From positions 124,001 through 188,000 of the forward strand of contig CAWAJB010000031.1 of the NCBI GenBank assembly GCA_963782185.1: a stretch of DNA of 64,000 bases, read 5' to 3'. Positions 43,651-52,826 of this stretch are shown here, piece after piece (the first letter of the stretch is position 1; each line of letters begins with the position of its first letter). The notes below the pieces were generated by a model, which was given only the letters and a program-made list of their open reading frames with translations, had not been told where the DNA came from and did no database searches. This DNA comes from RYN-230 sp963782185 (GTDB lineage: Bacteria > Actinomycetota > Actinomycetes > Streptosporangiales > Streptosporangiaceae). A program made the translations under genes and the position numbers.

Positions 43651-43727
43651 TTGCCCCCCGCCATCCGCGGTCCCGGACGGAACCCGCCCCCGGCGCGCCG
43701 CCCCGCCGGCGACCCGCGGGACGTGGG

Positions 43728-44789
43728 TTACTTCGGCATCCATTCCACGTAGAAGATGCCCAGGCCCAGTGCGACAAACATGGCGGAAATCAGCCAGAAT
43801 CTGATCACAATGGTGGTTTCTGCCCAGCCTTTGAGCTCGAAGTGGTGCTGGAGCGGCGCCATCCGGAACACCCGGCGGCCGGTCATCTTGAACGAGCCGA
43901 CCTGGATGATCACGGACAGGGCGATGATCACGAAGATGCCGCCGAGGAGGGCCAGCAGGAGCTGGGTCTTGGTGCACACCGCCAGGCCGGCCAGCACGCC
44001 GCCGAGGGCCAGCGACCCGGTGTCGCCCATGAAGATCCGGGCGGGCGGCGCGTTCCACCACAGGAAGCCGAAGCAGGCGCCGAGCACCGAGGCCGCGACC
44101 ACCGCGAGGTCGAGCGGGTCGCGCACGGAGTAGCAGTGCGGGGCGAGGAACGTGGTGCAGTCGTTGCGCAGTTGCCAGTTGCCGATCAGCACGAACGCGG
44201 CCAGCACGAGGCAGGCGCAGCCGGTGGCCAGGCCGTCCAGGCCATCGGTGAGGTTCACCGCGTTGGACGTGCCTGCGATCAGGAAGACGATCCACAGCAT
44301 GAACGCGGTGACGCCGATCGGCGGCCCGAAGTCACGCAGGAAGGACAGGTGCGCGTCGGCCGGCGTGAGGTCGTACCCGTCGGCGAAGTGCTGCTGGACT
44401 ACCAGCAGCGCGAAGACCGCCCCGACCACGCCCTGGCCGGCCAGCTTGGCCCCGCTGCGCAGGCCGAGGCTGCGCTGCTTGTAGATCTTGATGAAGTCGT
44501 CGATGAAACCGACCGCGCCCAGGCCCACCATGAGGAACATGACCAGCACGCCGGAGACGGACGGCTCCTGGCCGGTGAAGATGTTGCCGACGAAGTAGCC
44601 GACCACCGCCGCGATCACGATGACTGTCCCGCCCATGGTGGGAGTGCCGCGCTTGGTCGCGTGGCCGGCCGGGCCCTCTTCCCGGATCAGCTGGCCGTAG
44701 CCGCGGCGGGAGAAGATCCTGATCGCCAGCGGCGTGCCGAACAGGGCGAGCAGGAGCGAGACCCCGGCGGAGAACAGGATCGTCCTCAC
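43728..44789 (-). CDS. mraY: Phospho-MurNAc-pentapeptide transferase MraY
   Basis: Transfers phospho-MurNAc-pentapeptide to undecaprenyl phosphate to make lipid I. The 353-residue protein has ten predicted helices. Active-site motifs: GTPTMGGTV, GFIDDFIKI with the Asp pair, AVNLTDGLDGLA, FMGDTGSLALGG, and PLQHHFELKGWAETTIVIRFW with the metal-site His. The GTG start overlaps the murF stop as GTGA. It is complete at both ends. Confidence 0.97.
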   Translation of the reverse strand: MRTILFSAGVSLLLALFGTPLAIRIFSRRGYGQLIREEGPAGHATKRGTPTMGGTVIVIAAVVGYFVGNIFTGQEPSVSGVLVMFLMVGLGAVGFIDDFIKIYKQRSLGLRSGAKLAGQGVVGAVFALLVVQQHFADGYDLTPADAHLSFLRDFGPPIGVTAFMLWIVFLIAGTSNAVNLTDGLDGLATGCACLVLAAFVLIGNWQLRNDCTTFLAPHCYSVRDPLDLAVVAASVLGACFGFLWWNAPPARIFMGDTGSLALGGVLAGLAVCTKTQLLLALLGGIFVIIALSVIIQVGSFKMTGRRVFRMAPLQHHFELKGWAETTIVIRFWLISAMFVALGLGIFYVEWMPK

Positions 44790-46216
44790 TGGGCCGCCTC
44801 CGTCAGCGCGAGCGCGACCCGCTCCAGGCCGGCCGAGCGTGAGGCCTTCACCAGCACCACGTCCCCCGGCGCGAGCCGGTGGCCGAGCGCGTCGATCGCG
44901 GCGCTCACGTCGGCGACTCCGACCAGCTCACCGCCCCAGGACGGCTCGGCTTTGGCCCCGGTGAGGATGGGCCCGGCCTCCTCGCCGACCACGATGAGAC
45001 CGCTCAGGCCGGCCTGGGCCGCGTACCCGCCGATCTCCTCGTGCCGGGCCCGGGAGTGCGGGCCCAGCTCGCTCATCGGCCCGAGCACCGCGAACGCGCG
45101 GCGGCCGCGGGCCAGCGCCGCGAGCGTGTCCAGGGCAGCCCGGACGGCCTCAGGGTTGGCGTTGTAGGCGTCGTTGAGCACGATGACCCCGTCCGGCCGC
45201 TCGGTGACCTCCATCCGCCACCGGCTGCGGGCCTCCGCCCCGGACAGCCGCTGGGCGATGTCGGTCACGGGCATGCCCAGCTCCCCGGCCAGGGCGGCCG
45301 CGGCCAGCGCGTTGTGCACGTTGTGCTCGCCGTACAGGCGGAGCTGGACCGGGCCGGATCCGGACGGGCTGACGAGCCGGAAGCCGGGCCGGCCACGGTC
45401 GTCGAGCCGGACGTCCTCGGCGCGCACGTCGGCCGGGCCGTCGAGGCCGAATGTCACCACCCGGGCCGCCGTCCGCGCGGCCATGGCCATGACCCGGGGG
45501 TCGTCGGCATTGAGCAGCGCCACCCCGCCGCGCGGCCCTCCGCCTTCCGGCAGCGCGGCGGGCAGCTCGCCCTTGGCCCGGGCGACTTCCTCGATGCCGC
45601 CGAACTCGCCCTCGTGCGCGTGTCCCACGCACAGCACCACGCCGAACTGGGGCGGGGCGATCTGGCACAGGTGAGCGATGTGTCCGGGCCCCCGGGCCGA
45701 CAGCTCGAGCACCAGGTAACGGGTCTGCGCGGTGGCGCGGAGCACGGTCAGCGGATGGCCGATCTCGTTGTTCCAGGATGCCCGCGGCGCCACGGTGGGG
45801 CCGAGGTGCTCGACGAGCTGGGCGGCGAGGTCCTTGGTCGTGGTCTTGCCGGCTGATCCGGTGATCCCGGCGATCCGCAGGTCAGGCAGGGAATCCACTA
45901 CGGCGCGGGCCAGCCGGCCCAGGGCCTCGGTGACGTCGGGCACGATCAGCGCAGGTACCCCGCAGGGCCGGGTGGCCAGCACCGCGGCGGCCCCGGCGGC
46001 CACGGCCTGCGCGGCGAAGTCATGCCCGTCCACGCGGGTGCCGGGCAGGGCCGCGAACAGCGCACCGGGGCCGGCCGCCCGGGAATCGATGATCACCGGT
46101 CCGGTGACCAGCGTGCCCGGATCTGGATGCCGGCCTGATGCAGCGCCAGTGAGCTGGGGCCCGGTGAGCCGGGCCCCGGTGAGCTGGGCGATGGCCCCGA
46201 TGGAAAGGGGGATCAC
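44786..46216 (-). CDS. murF: UDP-MurNAc-tripeptide-D-Ala-D-Ala ligase MurF
   Basis: Completes the muramyl pentapeptide. The 476 residues contain DSRAAGPGALFAALPGTRVDGHDF, the P-loop ITGSAGKTTTKDLAAQ, WNNEIGHPLTVL, GHAHEGEFGGIEEVARAKGEL, the central YGEHNVHNALAAAALA, and LNDAYNANPEAVRAALDTLA. It starts at GTG overlapping the murE stop, and ends overlapping the mraY GTG, so murE-murF-mraY are translationally linked. Confidence 0.96.
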   Translation of the reverse strand: MIPLSIGAIAQLTGARLTGPQLTGAASGRHPDPGTLVTGPVIIDSRAAGPGALFAALPGTRVDGHDFAAQAVAAGAAAVLATRPCGVPALIVPDVTEALGRLARAVVDSLPDLRIAGITGSAGKTTTKDLAAQLVEHLGPTVAPRASWNNEIGHPLTVLRATAQTRYLVLELSARGPGHIAHLCQIAPPQFGVVLCVGHAHEGEFGGIEEVARAKGELPAALPEGGGPRGGVALLNADDPRVMAMAARTAARVVTFGLDGPADVRAEDVRLDDRGRPGFRLVSPSGSGPVQLRLYGEHNVHNALAAAALAGELGMPVTDIAQRLSGAEARSRWRMEVTERPDGVIVLNDAYNANPEAVRAALDTLAALARGRRAFAVLGPMSELGPHSRARHEEIGGYAAQAGLSGLIVVGEEAGPILTGAKAEPSWGGELVGVADVSAAIDALGHRLAPGDVVLVKASRSAGLERVALALTEAAQ

Positions 46217-47850
46217 GCGTCCTCCTCCATGGCACGCTCTCCCGGGCTGGACAGGCGCGATCGCGGCGGACCCAGCCGGACCGGGGCCGCGTCCCAGCCG
46301 CGATCGGCCAGCACCTCGGCGAGGGCGTCCGCGGCGATTTCCCGGTCGTCGAACGGGGTGACCTGCCCCGCGGCGTACTGCCCGCGCTCGTGTCCCTTGC
46401 CCGCTATCAGCACGATGTCCCCCTTGCCCGCAGCCGAGATGGCCAGCCCGATCGCGGCGGCCCGGTCCGGCTCCATGATCACCCGCCCGCGGCGCTCGGC
46501 CGGGACGGTCAGGACCCCCTGCAGCATCTCAGCCAGGATGGCCAGCGGGTCCTCGGATCGGGGGTTGTCACTGGTCAGGATAGCCAGGTCGGTGAGGCTC
46601 ACCGCGGCCGCGCCCATCAGCGGCCGCTTGGCGCGGTCCCGGTCACCGCCGCAGCCCAGCACGATGGACAGCCGTCCCTGGGTGACCGGCCGCAGCGCGC
46701 GCAGCACGGCCTCGACGGCCCCGGGCTTGTGCGAGTAGTCCACGAGCACGGTGAAGTCCTGGCCGCACTCCACCCGTTCCAGCCGGCCCGGGACGCCCGG
46801 CGCGGCCGCGACTCCGGCCACCGCCGTGGCCAGGCTGACCCCCGCCTCCACGAGGGCGACGATCGCGCCCAGCGCGTTGGAGACGTTGAACGGGCCGGGC
46901 AGCGCCACCGACGCGTCGGCTTCCACCCCGCCCGGCCCGATGACCCGGAAGGTGCTCCCGTCCGCGCCGCCCCGCACATCAGCCGCACGCCAGTCGGCAC
47001 CCGGGTCTCCGGTGGCGGAGATGGTGGTGACCGGAATCTCGGCCCGCCGGGCCAGCTTGCGGCCCCACTCGTCGTCGGTGTTGACCACGCCGATCCGGGC
47101 GAAGCCCGGGGCGAACAGGCTGGCCTTCACCGAGAAGTACTCATCCATGCTGGGGTGGAAGTCCAGGTGATCCTGGGACAGGTTGGTGAACACGACGACG
47201 TCGTAGGTCGTGCCCGCGACCCGGCCTAGGGCCAGTGCGTGGCTGGAGACCTCCATCGCGGCCGCGGTCACGCCGCGCCGCACCATTTCGGCCAGCAGCG
47301 CCTGGAGATCGGTGGCCTCGGGCGTGGTGAGCTGGCTGGGGGCGACGGTCCCGGCCACCCGGGTTTCCACCCCGCCCAGCAGCCCGGTCACGTGACCCGC
47401 CCCGCGCAGGCCGGACTCCAGCAGGTAGGTCGTGCTGGTCTTGCCGCTGGTGCCGGTGACACCGATGAGGGTCAGGCGACTGGACGGGTTCCCGTAGATC
47501 CACGACGCGACCTCGCCCAGCCGGGCCCGCGGATCGGAGACCACGAAGACCGGCAGCCCGCAGTGCCGGGCCAGGCTCTTCCCGTCGGGGTCGGTGAGCA
47601 CGGCCACCGCCCCGGCATCGGCGGCGCCGTCGCAGAAATGCGCGCCGTGGTGCTGACTGCCCGGCAGGGCCGCGTACAGGTCACCCGGCCGCACCCGGCG
47701 CGAATCGTGGGTCACGCCGGTTACCATGGCCGGTCCACCTGGACCGGCCAGCGGATCAGGGCCAGCGCGTCCGGTGCTCAGCCCGAGCAGCATGGCCAGT
47801 TCGGACAGCGGACGCGGCGGGACATCGCGTGGAAGGAGAGCCGCAGGCAC
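46213..47850 (-). CDS. murE: UDP-MurNAc-dipeptide:meso-DAP ligase MurE
   Basis: Adds the third amino acid of the stem peptide. The 545 residues include THDSRRVRPGDLYAALPG, the P-loop VTGTSGKTSTTYLLE, TTPEATDLQ, EVSSHALALGRV, LSQDHLDFHPSMDEYF, and TSDNPRSEDPLAI. DNPR is the motif of the meso-diaminopimelate-specific ligases, so the wall is predicted to be DAP type. GTG start at 47850, preceded by a 19-bp gap to ftsI. The C-terminal 30 residues are Arg/Pro-rich. Confidence 0.96.
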   Translation of the reverse strand: MPAALLPRDVPPRPLSELAMLLGLSTGRAGPDPLAGPGGPAMVTGVTHDSRRVRPGDLYAALPGSQHHGAHFCDGAADAGAVAVLTDPDGKSLARHCGLPVFVVSDPRARLGEVASWIYGNPSSRLTLIGVTGTSGKTSTTYLLESGLRGAGHVTGLLGGVETRVAGTVAPSQLTTPEATDLQALLAEMVRRGVTAAAMEVSSHALALGRVAGTTYDVVVFTNLSQDHLDFHPSMDEYFSVKASLFAPGFARIGVVNTDDEWGRKLARRAEIPVTTISATGDPGADWRAADVRGGADGSTFRVIGPGGVEADASVALPGPFNVSNALGAIVALVEAGVSLATAVAGVAAAPGVPGRLERVECGQDFTVLVDYSHKPGAVEAVLRALRPVTQGRLSIVLGCGGDRDRAKRPLMGAAAVSLTDLAILTSDNPRSEDPLAILAEMLQGVLTVPAERRGRVIMEPDRAAAIGLAISAAGKGDIVLIAGKGHERGQYAAGQVTPFDDREIAADALAEVLADRGWDAAPVRLGPPRSRLSSPGERAMEEDA

Positions 47851-47869
47851 GGGCCGAGGTTACCTCTGA

Positions 47870-49942
47870 TCACGGTGCCGTGAGCCTGACGTTGGGACGC
47901 TGGGCATGATCGGGCGGGATCTTCATCGTCCGCAAGGCGAAGTTCATGACTTTGTAGAAGACGGGGCCTGCCACCTGGATGCCGAAGTAGCCGCCCTTGC
48001 GCGGGTTCTGCACGTTCACGGCCACTACCAGCTTGGGGTTCCCGGCCGGCGCGATCCCGATGAGACTCGACCCGTACAGGCACAGGCAGCCGCCGTGCTT
48101 GGGGTCGGCGATCTGCGCGGTCCCGGTCTTGGCCGCGATCGAGTACCCCGGTATTTCCGCCCAGGGCTCACCCACCTGCGCGTCCACCCAGGGCACCTGC
48201 TGCAGGATGCCCATCAGCTCGTGGGCGGTCTTGACCTGGATGACCCGGTGGCTGGCGGGCTTGGGCGCGGCTACGAAACGTCCGCCCGCGGTGGTGGTGC
48301 CGTCCACGATCGAGGGGGCGACCCGCACCCCGCCGTTGGCGATCGTGGCGTAGACGCTGGCCATCTGGACGGCGGTGACCGCGACGCCCTGGCCGAACGA
48401 CAGTGTGTACCGCTCGTCGCCCCACCACTTGGACACCGGATAGAGGATGCCGTTGCTCTGCGCGGGCAGCCCGGCCACACTGGGCGAGCCGATACCGAAG
48501 TTCCTGAAGTACTGGTACTGCGTCTGCGGGCTGACGTGCTGGGTCACCTGGACCATGCCCACGTTGCTGGAGTGGGCGATGATCCCGGCGATGGTCCACC
48601 TTTCGGTCGGGTGGTATTCGGCGTCGTGAAAGGGGTAACCGTCGATGTTGATCGACTCCGGCACCGTGTAAGCGCTCATCGGGGTCTGGCCCCCGTGCTC
48701 CATCGCGGCCGCGGCGGTGATCACCTTGGCGGTGCTGCCGGGGTCGAACACGTTGGAGACCGGCATGTCGATGGTGTTGGCCAGGTTGGCCGGGTCCCCC
48801 GGATCAAACGACGGCGACTGCGCCATCGCGAGGATCTTCCCGGTGCCGGGCTGCATGATGACCACCGTGCAGTTGCTGGCGTCGGTCTTCTTGACTTCCC
48901 GGGCGCAGGCCTGCTCGGCCTCCCACTGCAGCCCGGCCACGATCGTGAGCCGGACGTTGCGGCCCGGCTCCACCTGCCGGACATCCTGGCCCGCCACCGG
49001 GATCGGCTGGCCGTTGGAGCCCACCTGGACCTCCTGCTGGCCGGCCCGGCCGGCCAGCAGCGGGTTGTAGGACTGCTCGACGCCGGCCTCCCCCTGCAGT
49101 ACCCCGGAGGCGGTGGTGTTGGTGAAGCCGATGACGTTGGCGGCCAGGGCCCCGTTCGGGTAGACGCGCGTGTACGACGGGGTCAGCGCGATACCAGGCA
49201 GGTTGAGCGTGCTGACCCGCGAGGCGGTGGTGGCCGGAATGCTCCGCTTCAGCACGACGTAGTCAGGTGAGGTCGGCGGCGCGTGGGACAGCAGGGCCAG
49301 GATCGACGCAGGCGTCATGCCGAGCGGGCTGGCCAGGGCGCTGGCCACCGAGCTGAACGACCGCTTCCCCCGGGTGATCATCGGCGGGTCGGCATGGACC
49401 AGGTCAGTCTGCACGGTCATCGCGAGTGTGGTGCCGTCCGCGCTGGTAATGGAGCCCCGAACGGCCGGCACGGCGATCGTGGCCAGCCGGTGCGACTCGG
49501 CGACGGCCTGGATCGACGAGCCCTCCATGGCCTGGAGTTGGACGAGGCCGGCCACCAGGGAGAGCACGAAGCCGATGCAGAGCATGGTGATGCGCAGCCG
49601 GCGGTGCGGGCTGCCCCGGGTGAGCATGCTGCGGCGGCGCGGGGCCTGGCTGCTGCCCCCCGTCTCGCGACCCGGGGCCCGGGCGTCGCGGGCCGGGCTG
49701 TCCCGCGCGGGGGGACGCCGGGGCGCGCGAGGCGGCCGCACCGGACCCGTCCACGACCCGGGGCGGGACGCCTGGCGGCCGTCCGCGCCGGGACGCGGGA
49801 GCCGCCCGTGGCCGGCCTCACCACGGACGCCCGCGGCACCGTCCCGCGACCTCCGGCCCGCCGCAGGACGGCGGGGGCCGGGTGAGGCCGGCGGTCGCCC
49901 GCCCCGCGCGCCAGGGCGGCCGTCACCCTGACCGTCCTTCAC
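47870..49942 (-). CDS. ftsI: Class B penicillin-binding protein FtsI (PBP3)
   Basis: Septal transpeptidase. The 690-residue protein has a long Arg/Pro/Gly-rich cytoplasmic head (about 110 residues), one helix (LRITMLCIGFVLSLVAGLVQL), the PBP dimer domain (IAVPAVRGSITSADGTTLA, YPNGALAANVIGF), then the transpeptidase with FDPGSTAKVITAAAAME (Ser-x-x-Lys), AHSSNVGMVQV (SxN) and AAKTGTAQIADP (KTG). All three catalytic motifs are intact. GTG start overlaps the ftsL stop. The head is longer than in most relatives and similar in style to the repeats of nearby tails. Confidence 0.95.
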   Translation of the reverse strand: MKDGQGDGRPGARGGRPPASPGPRRPAAGRRSRDGAAGVRGEAGHGRLPRPGADGRQASRPGSWTGPVRPPRAPRRPPARDSPARDARAPGRETGGSSQAPRRRSMLTRGSPHRRLRITMLCIGFVLSLVAGLVQLQAMEGSSIQAVAESHRLATIAVPAVRGSITSADGTTLAMTVQTDLVHADPPMITRGKRSFSSVASALASPLGMTPASILALLSHAPPTSPDYVVLKRSIPATTASRVSTLNLPGIALTPSYTRVYPNGALAANVIGFTNTTASGVLQGEAGVEQSYNPLLAGRAGQQEVQVGSNGQPIPVAGQDVRQVEPGRNVRLTIVAGLQWEAEQACAREVKKTDASNCTVVIMQPGTGKILAMAQSPSFDPGDPANLANTIDMPVSNVFDPGSTAKVITAAAAMEHGGQTPMSAYTVPESINIDGYPFHDAEYHPTERWTIAGIIAHSSNVGMVQVTQHVSPQTQYQYFRNFGIGSPSVAGLPAQSNGILYPVSKWWGDERYTLSFGQGVAVTAVQMASVYATIANGGVRVAPSIVDGTTTAGGRFVAAPKPASHRVIQVKTAHELMGILQQVPWVDAQVGEPWAEIPGYSIAAKTGTAQIADPKHGGCLCLYGSSLIGIAPAGNPKLVVAVNVQNPRKGGYFGIQVAGPVFYKVMNFALRTMKIPPDHAQRPNVRLTAP

Positions 49943-50448
49943 GGGGTATATCCCGGAACCGCGGGAACGCCCGCCTCGGTGCTGGGCTGGCGGATGATCC
50001 GGCCGGACTTGAGGTTGAGGAACCTGGTCAGCGGCGGCCGGACCATGCCGAGCTCGCGCGCCCGCTTCGCGATGATCGAGGGCGCCGAGTCCTCAGCGAC
50101 CTGCTGCCTGAGCACCTGCACCTGCTGGCCGCGAGCCGCCTGTGCCTGCTGGAGGCTGGTGATCTGGTACGACCCGGTGGCCAGGATCGTGTTGATCACC
50201 AGCAGGCAGATCAGCCCCCCGCCGAGCAGCGCGGTCACGAACACGATGAACGGGGTCCGCGCGATACCCCTGGATGGCGCACCCGCCCACGGTCCGGCGT
50301 CGGGCGTGGCCCCCGCCGGGTGCGGCCCGGTTCCGGTGGCCCCATCCGGGACGGGGACAGCCGAGCGGCCCTGGCCCGGCCCTGCGGAACGTCCCGGGCC
50401 CGTGCCGCCCGGGCGGGGACGGGATGGCCGGGTCCGGGCGGGCAGCAC
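49939..50448 (-). CDS. FtsL-like divisome protein (core, 5' end uncertain)
   Basis: The readable core is 169 residues: Pro/Gly-rich start, one helix (FIVFVTALLGGGLICLLVINTILA), then a short coiled coil (ITSLQQAQAARGQQVQVLRQQVAEDSAPSIIAKRARELGMVRPP), the pattern of FtsL/septum-formation initiators. It stands in the FtsL slot between rsmH and ftsI and overlaps ftsI by GTGA. The GTG at 50448 has no ribosome site, and the same frame stays open up to 50766 without any start codon. A likelier start is GTG 50783 in another frame, which would join after a one-base shift near 50577. Confidence 0.75.
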   Translation of the reverse strand: MLPARTRPSRPRPGGTGPGRSAGPGQGRSAVPVPDGATGTGPHPAGATPDAGPWAGAPSRGIARTPFIVFVTALLGGGLICLLVINTILATGSYQITSLQQAQAARGQQVQVLRQQVAEDSAPSIIAKRARELGMVRPPLTRFLNLKSGRIIRQPSTEAGVPAVPGYTP

Positions 50449-50864
50449 GGGGGCCGGTGAACCCGCCGAGGCCCGCGCCCGCTGGCCGGCCGGTGCCTGC
50501 CCCGCGGCACCCTGCCTGCCTGAACCCTGCCTGCCTGAACCCTGCCTGCCTGAACCCTGCCTGCCTGAACCCTGCCGCCGAACCCTCTCCCACCGGAAGG
50601 CTGCCCGCCCGAACCCTGCCCGCCGGCAGCCAGCTTCCCGGCAGCCCGGCTCCCAGCGGCACGGCTCCCAGCGGCCCGCCCCCGGGCGCCCTGGCTCCCC
50701 GGACCCGGTTCCGTGGTTCCCGGTTCCCGGACGCCGGGCGGCCGTGGCCGGGCCCCTGTCCTCACGTCAGTGCGCACGCTCACTCCCGCGTCCCCCTTGC
50801 GGCCAGATGTCCCTGCCCCGCCCCGTGATGCCCTGCCTGCTGGTGCCCCGCCCGCTGACCCCGG
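50449..50864 (-). other. Region between rsmH and ftsL: probable frameshifted 5' part of ftsL
   Basis: No confident gene. A GTG at 50783 with AGGGGGACGCGGGA before it opens a Gly/Arg-rich frame. If one G is added near 50575-50582 (minus TTCGGCGG read as TTCGGGCGG), it runs on into the FtsL frame as G-R-Q-G-S repeats and gives a protein of 281 aa. The region is low complexity in all frames, so this is inference from frame continuity and the repeat register. Confidence 0.4.
50510..50569. repeat. 15-bp tandem repeat upstream of ftsL
   Basis: Four exact copies of CCCTGCCTGCCTGAA, followed by a degenerate fifth. On the minus strand, in the FtsL frame, each codes for G-R-Q-G-S. Confidence 0.9.
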
Positions 50865-51824
50865 TCACGCCGCGTCCCTGATCCGCTCGGCGGCCCGCAG
50901 CCGGGCGGGCGCGGCCCGCGGGTTGCGGGCCAGTTCCGCCGCGGAGGGCCGCTGCGCCCCCCGGGTGAGCAGCCTGAACTCGGGCCGCGCGGACTCCAGG
51001 GGCACCGGCAGGCCGGGCGGTGTGGTGTCAGCAGCCGCAGCGGCCAGCGTGGTCTTGACCGCCCGGTCCTCCAGCGAGTGATAGGCCAGCACCACGATCC
51101 GGCCGCCCACGGCCAGCCGGCCCAGGGCGCCGGGCAGCGCGGCGTGCAGCGCATCGAGTTCCCCGTTGACCTCGATGCGCAGCGCCTGGAAGGTCCGCTT
51201 GGCGGGATGCCCGCCGGTGCGCCGGGCCGGTGCGGGGATGGAGTCCCGGACGATCTCAGCCAGCTGGCTGGTGGTGGAAAGTGGAGCGCGGGCGCGCTCG
51301 CGCACCACGGCGTCGGCGATCCGCCGGGCGAACCGTTCCTCGCCGTAGTCGCGCAGGATCCGGGCGAGCTGGCCGGCCGGGTAGGTGTTGAGCACCTCGG
51401 CGGCGGTCAGCGCCCTGGTCTGGTCCATCCGCATGTCCAGCGGCGCGTCATAGGAGTAGGCGAAACCCCGGGCCGGGTCATCCAGCTGCGGTGAGGAGAC
51501 GCCCAGGTCGAACAGGATGCCCTGGACGCGCTGGTCACCCCGGTGTGACAGGAGCTCGGGGATCTCGTCGTAGACCGCGTGCACCAGGGTCACCCGGTCG
51601 GCGTAGGGGGCCAGCAGCCGGCGCGACTCCTCCAGCGCCTGGGTGTCGGTGTCCACCCCGATCAGCGCGAGTCCCGGGTGCGCGTCGAGGAGCGCGCGGG
51701 CATGGCCGGCCCGGCCCAGGGTGGCGTCCACGAGGATCGCGCCGCGTGGCTGCAGCGCCGGCTCGAAAAGGGCGAGGACTTCCTCGATCATCACCGGCAG
51801 ATGCCCGGCTGCCGACTCGCCCAT
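50865..51824 (-). CDS. rsmH: 16S rRNA m4C1402 methyltransferase RsmH
   Basis: SAM-dependent N4-methylation of C1402 in 16S rRNA. The 319 residues show HLPVMIEEVLALFEP, LVDATLGRAGHARALL (SAM motif; GxGGH is here GRAGH), VHAVYDEIPEL, GILFDLGVSSPQLDDPARGFAYSYDAPLDMRMD, and RTFQALRIEVNGELDAL. The ATG at 51824 (MGESAAGHLPVM) follows GAGGGGGTCGG. In-frame starts upstream add 78 atypical residues. It is the first intact gene of the dcw cluster. The 258 bp before it, up to the mraZ stop, hold only low-complexity GC repeats. Confidence 0.95.
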   Translation of the reverse strand: MGESAAGHLPVMIEEVLALFEPALQPRGAILVDATLGRAGHARALLDAHPGLALIGVDTDTQALEESRRLLAPYADRVTLVHAVYDEIPELLSHRGDQRVQGILFDLGVSSPQLDDPARGFAYSYDAPLDMRMDQTRALTAAEVLNTYPAGQLARILRDYGEERFARRIADAVVRERARAPLSTTSQLAEIVRDSIPAPARRTGGHPAKRTFQALRIEVNGELDALHAALPGALGRLAVGGRIVVLAYHSLEDRAVKTTLAAAAADTTPPGLPVPLESARPEFRLLTRGAQRPSAAELARNPRAAPARLRAAERIRDAA

Positions 51825-52082
51825 CCGACCCCCTCTCACCCCGCCGCAGCCTCCTGGAGATGCAGCGGGCGGCGTGCCTGCCCGTGTTGCCGGCCCCGTG
51901 CCGGCGGCCCCGTGCTGGCGGACTGGTGCTGGCGGACTGGTGCTGCCCGGCCAGGTCCCCATCCGCGCTACCGCGCGAGCCTGGACGTCTCCTGGCGCCG
52001 GGGAAGTGACGCCAGCCGACGTGATCGCCCAGGCGCGGGTGGAGACCTCGCCGAGCACGCGGCACCGGAATCCCGGTGCCGC

Positions 52083-52515
52083 TTACAGCACCCCTGGCAA
52101 TACCTCCTCTGAGGCTGCGGAGAAGGCGTCTTCCTGCTCCGCCAGGTAGGACTCCCATGCCGCGGAGTCCCAGATCTCCAGACGCGTATTGGCCCCGATG
52201 ACCGCGCAGTCACGGATCAGCGCCGCGTACTCGCGCAGCCCGGGCGGGATGGTGATCCTGCCCTGCTTGTCAGGGATCTCGTCGGAAGCACTGGCGAAGA
52301 ACACCCGGCTGTAATCCCGTACCGCTTTCGCGGTGACCGGCGCGCTGCGCAGGGCCTCCGTGATCCGGCCGAACTCCGCGACCGGGAAGACATACAGGCA
52401 GCGTTCCTGGCCCTTGGTGATCACTAGCCCTCCAGCGAGCTCCTCGCGGTACTTCAGCCGGCAGGAACAACCGGCCCTTCTCGTCGAGGCGTGGCGTATG
52501 AGTGCCCAGGAACAC
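52083..52515 (-). pseudogene. mraZ: MraZ regulator with a one-base frameshift
   Basis: MraZ is the SpoVT/AbrB-fold regulator at the head of dcw clusters. From ATG 52515 the frame gives the normal start MFLGTHTPRLDEKGRLFLPA. One extra base (T on the minus strand, 52456) then shifts it. The other frame continues KYREELAGGLVITKGQERCLYVFPVAEF through to the end (EEVLPGVL). Removing that base gives an intact 143-aa MraZ, the usual length. Both DNA-binding halves are well conserved, so the change is recent or a sequence error. As written, only a 20-residue start plus an unrelated tail is translated. Confidence 0.85.
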
Positions 52516-52543
52516 AGGCCCTCACCTCCCGCCCCCCGGAGTA

Positions 52544-52590
52544 GCGTGCCCCATCGGCCTCCACTGTACTCCACATTCCCCCACCGTCAA
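52544..52590 (-). promoter_or_regulatory. dcw promoter overlapping four MraZ boxes
   Basis: On the minus strand four TGGRG-type boxes lie in direct repeat at exactly 10-bp spacing: TGGGG (52583), TGGAG (52573), TGGAG (52563), TGGGG (52553). This is the known MraZ operator layout. A promoter TTGACG (52590-52585) and TACAGT (52568-52563), 16 bp apart, overlaps them. The mraZ ATG is about 45 bp further on. The divergent moxR gene has its start at 52827. Confidence 0.8.
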
Positions 52591-52826
52591 CGTCGCCAAG
52601 GATCTAGATAACGGATAAACGCGCTGTTCACGCAGGTCAGAGCCAGGGAGCAAAGTGGGGGAACCGCGACCGGCGGCCAGCGGGTGGGCTGCCCCGCTGC
52701 GCCGCATCGCGCGCTGGGCCGTCCAGGACGTACTGTCGGTACGCACCAACACGTCAGCCGTGGGCGGCCCAGAGCCTGCGGTTGACGTTGCTGTCGGCCT
52801 CGTGCCCAGCTGACCAAGGAGGACAG

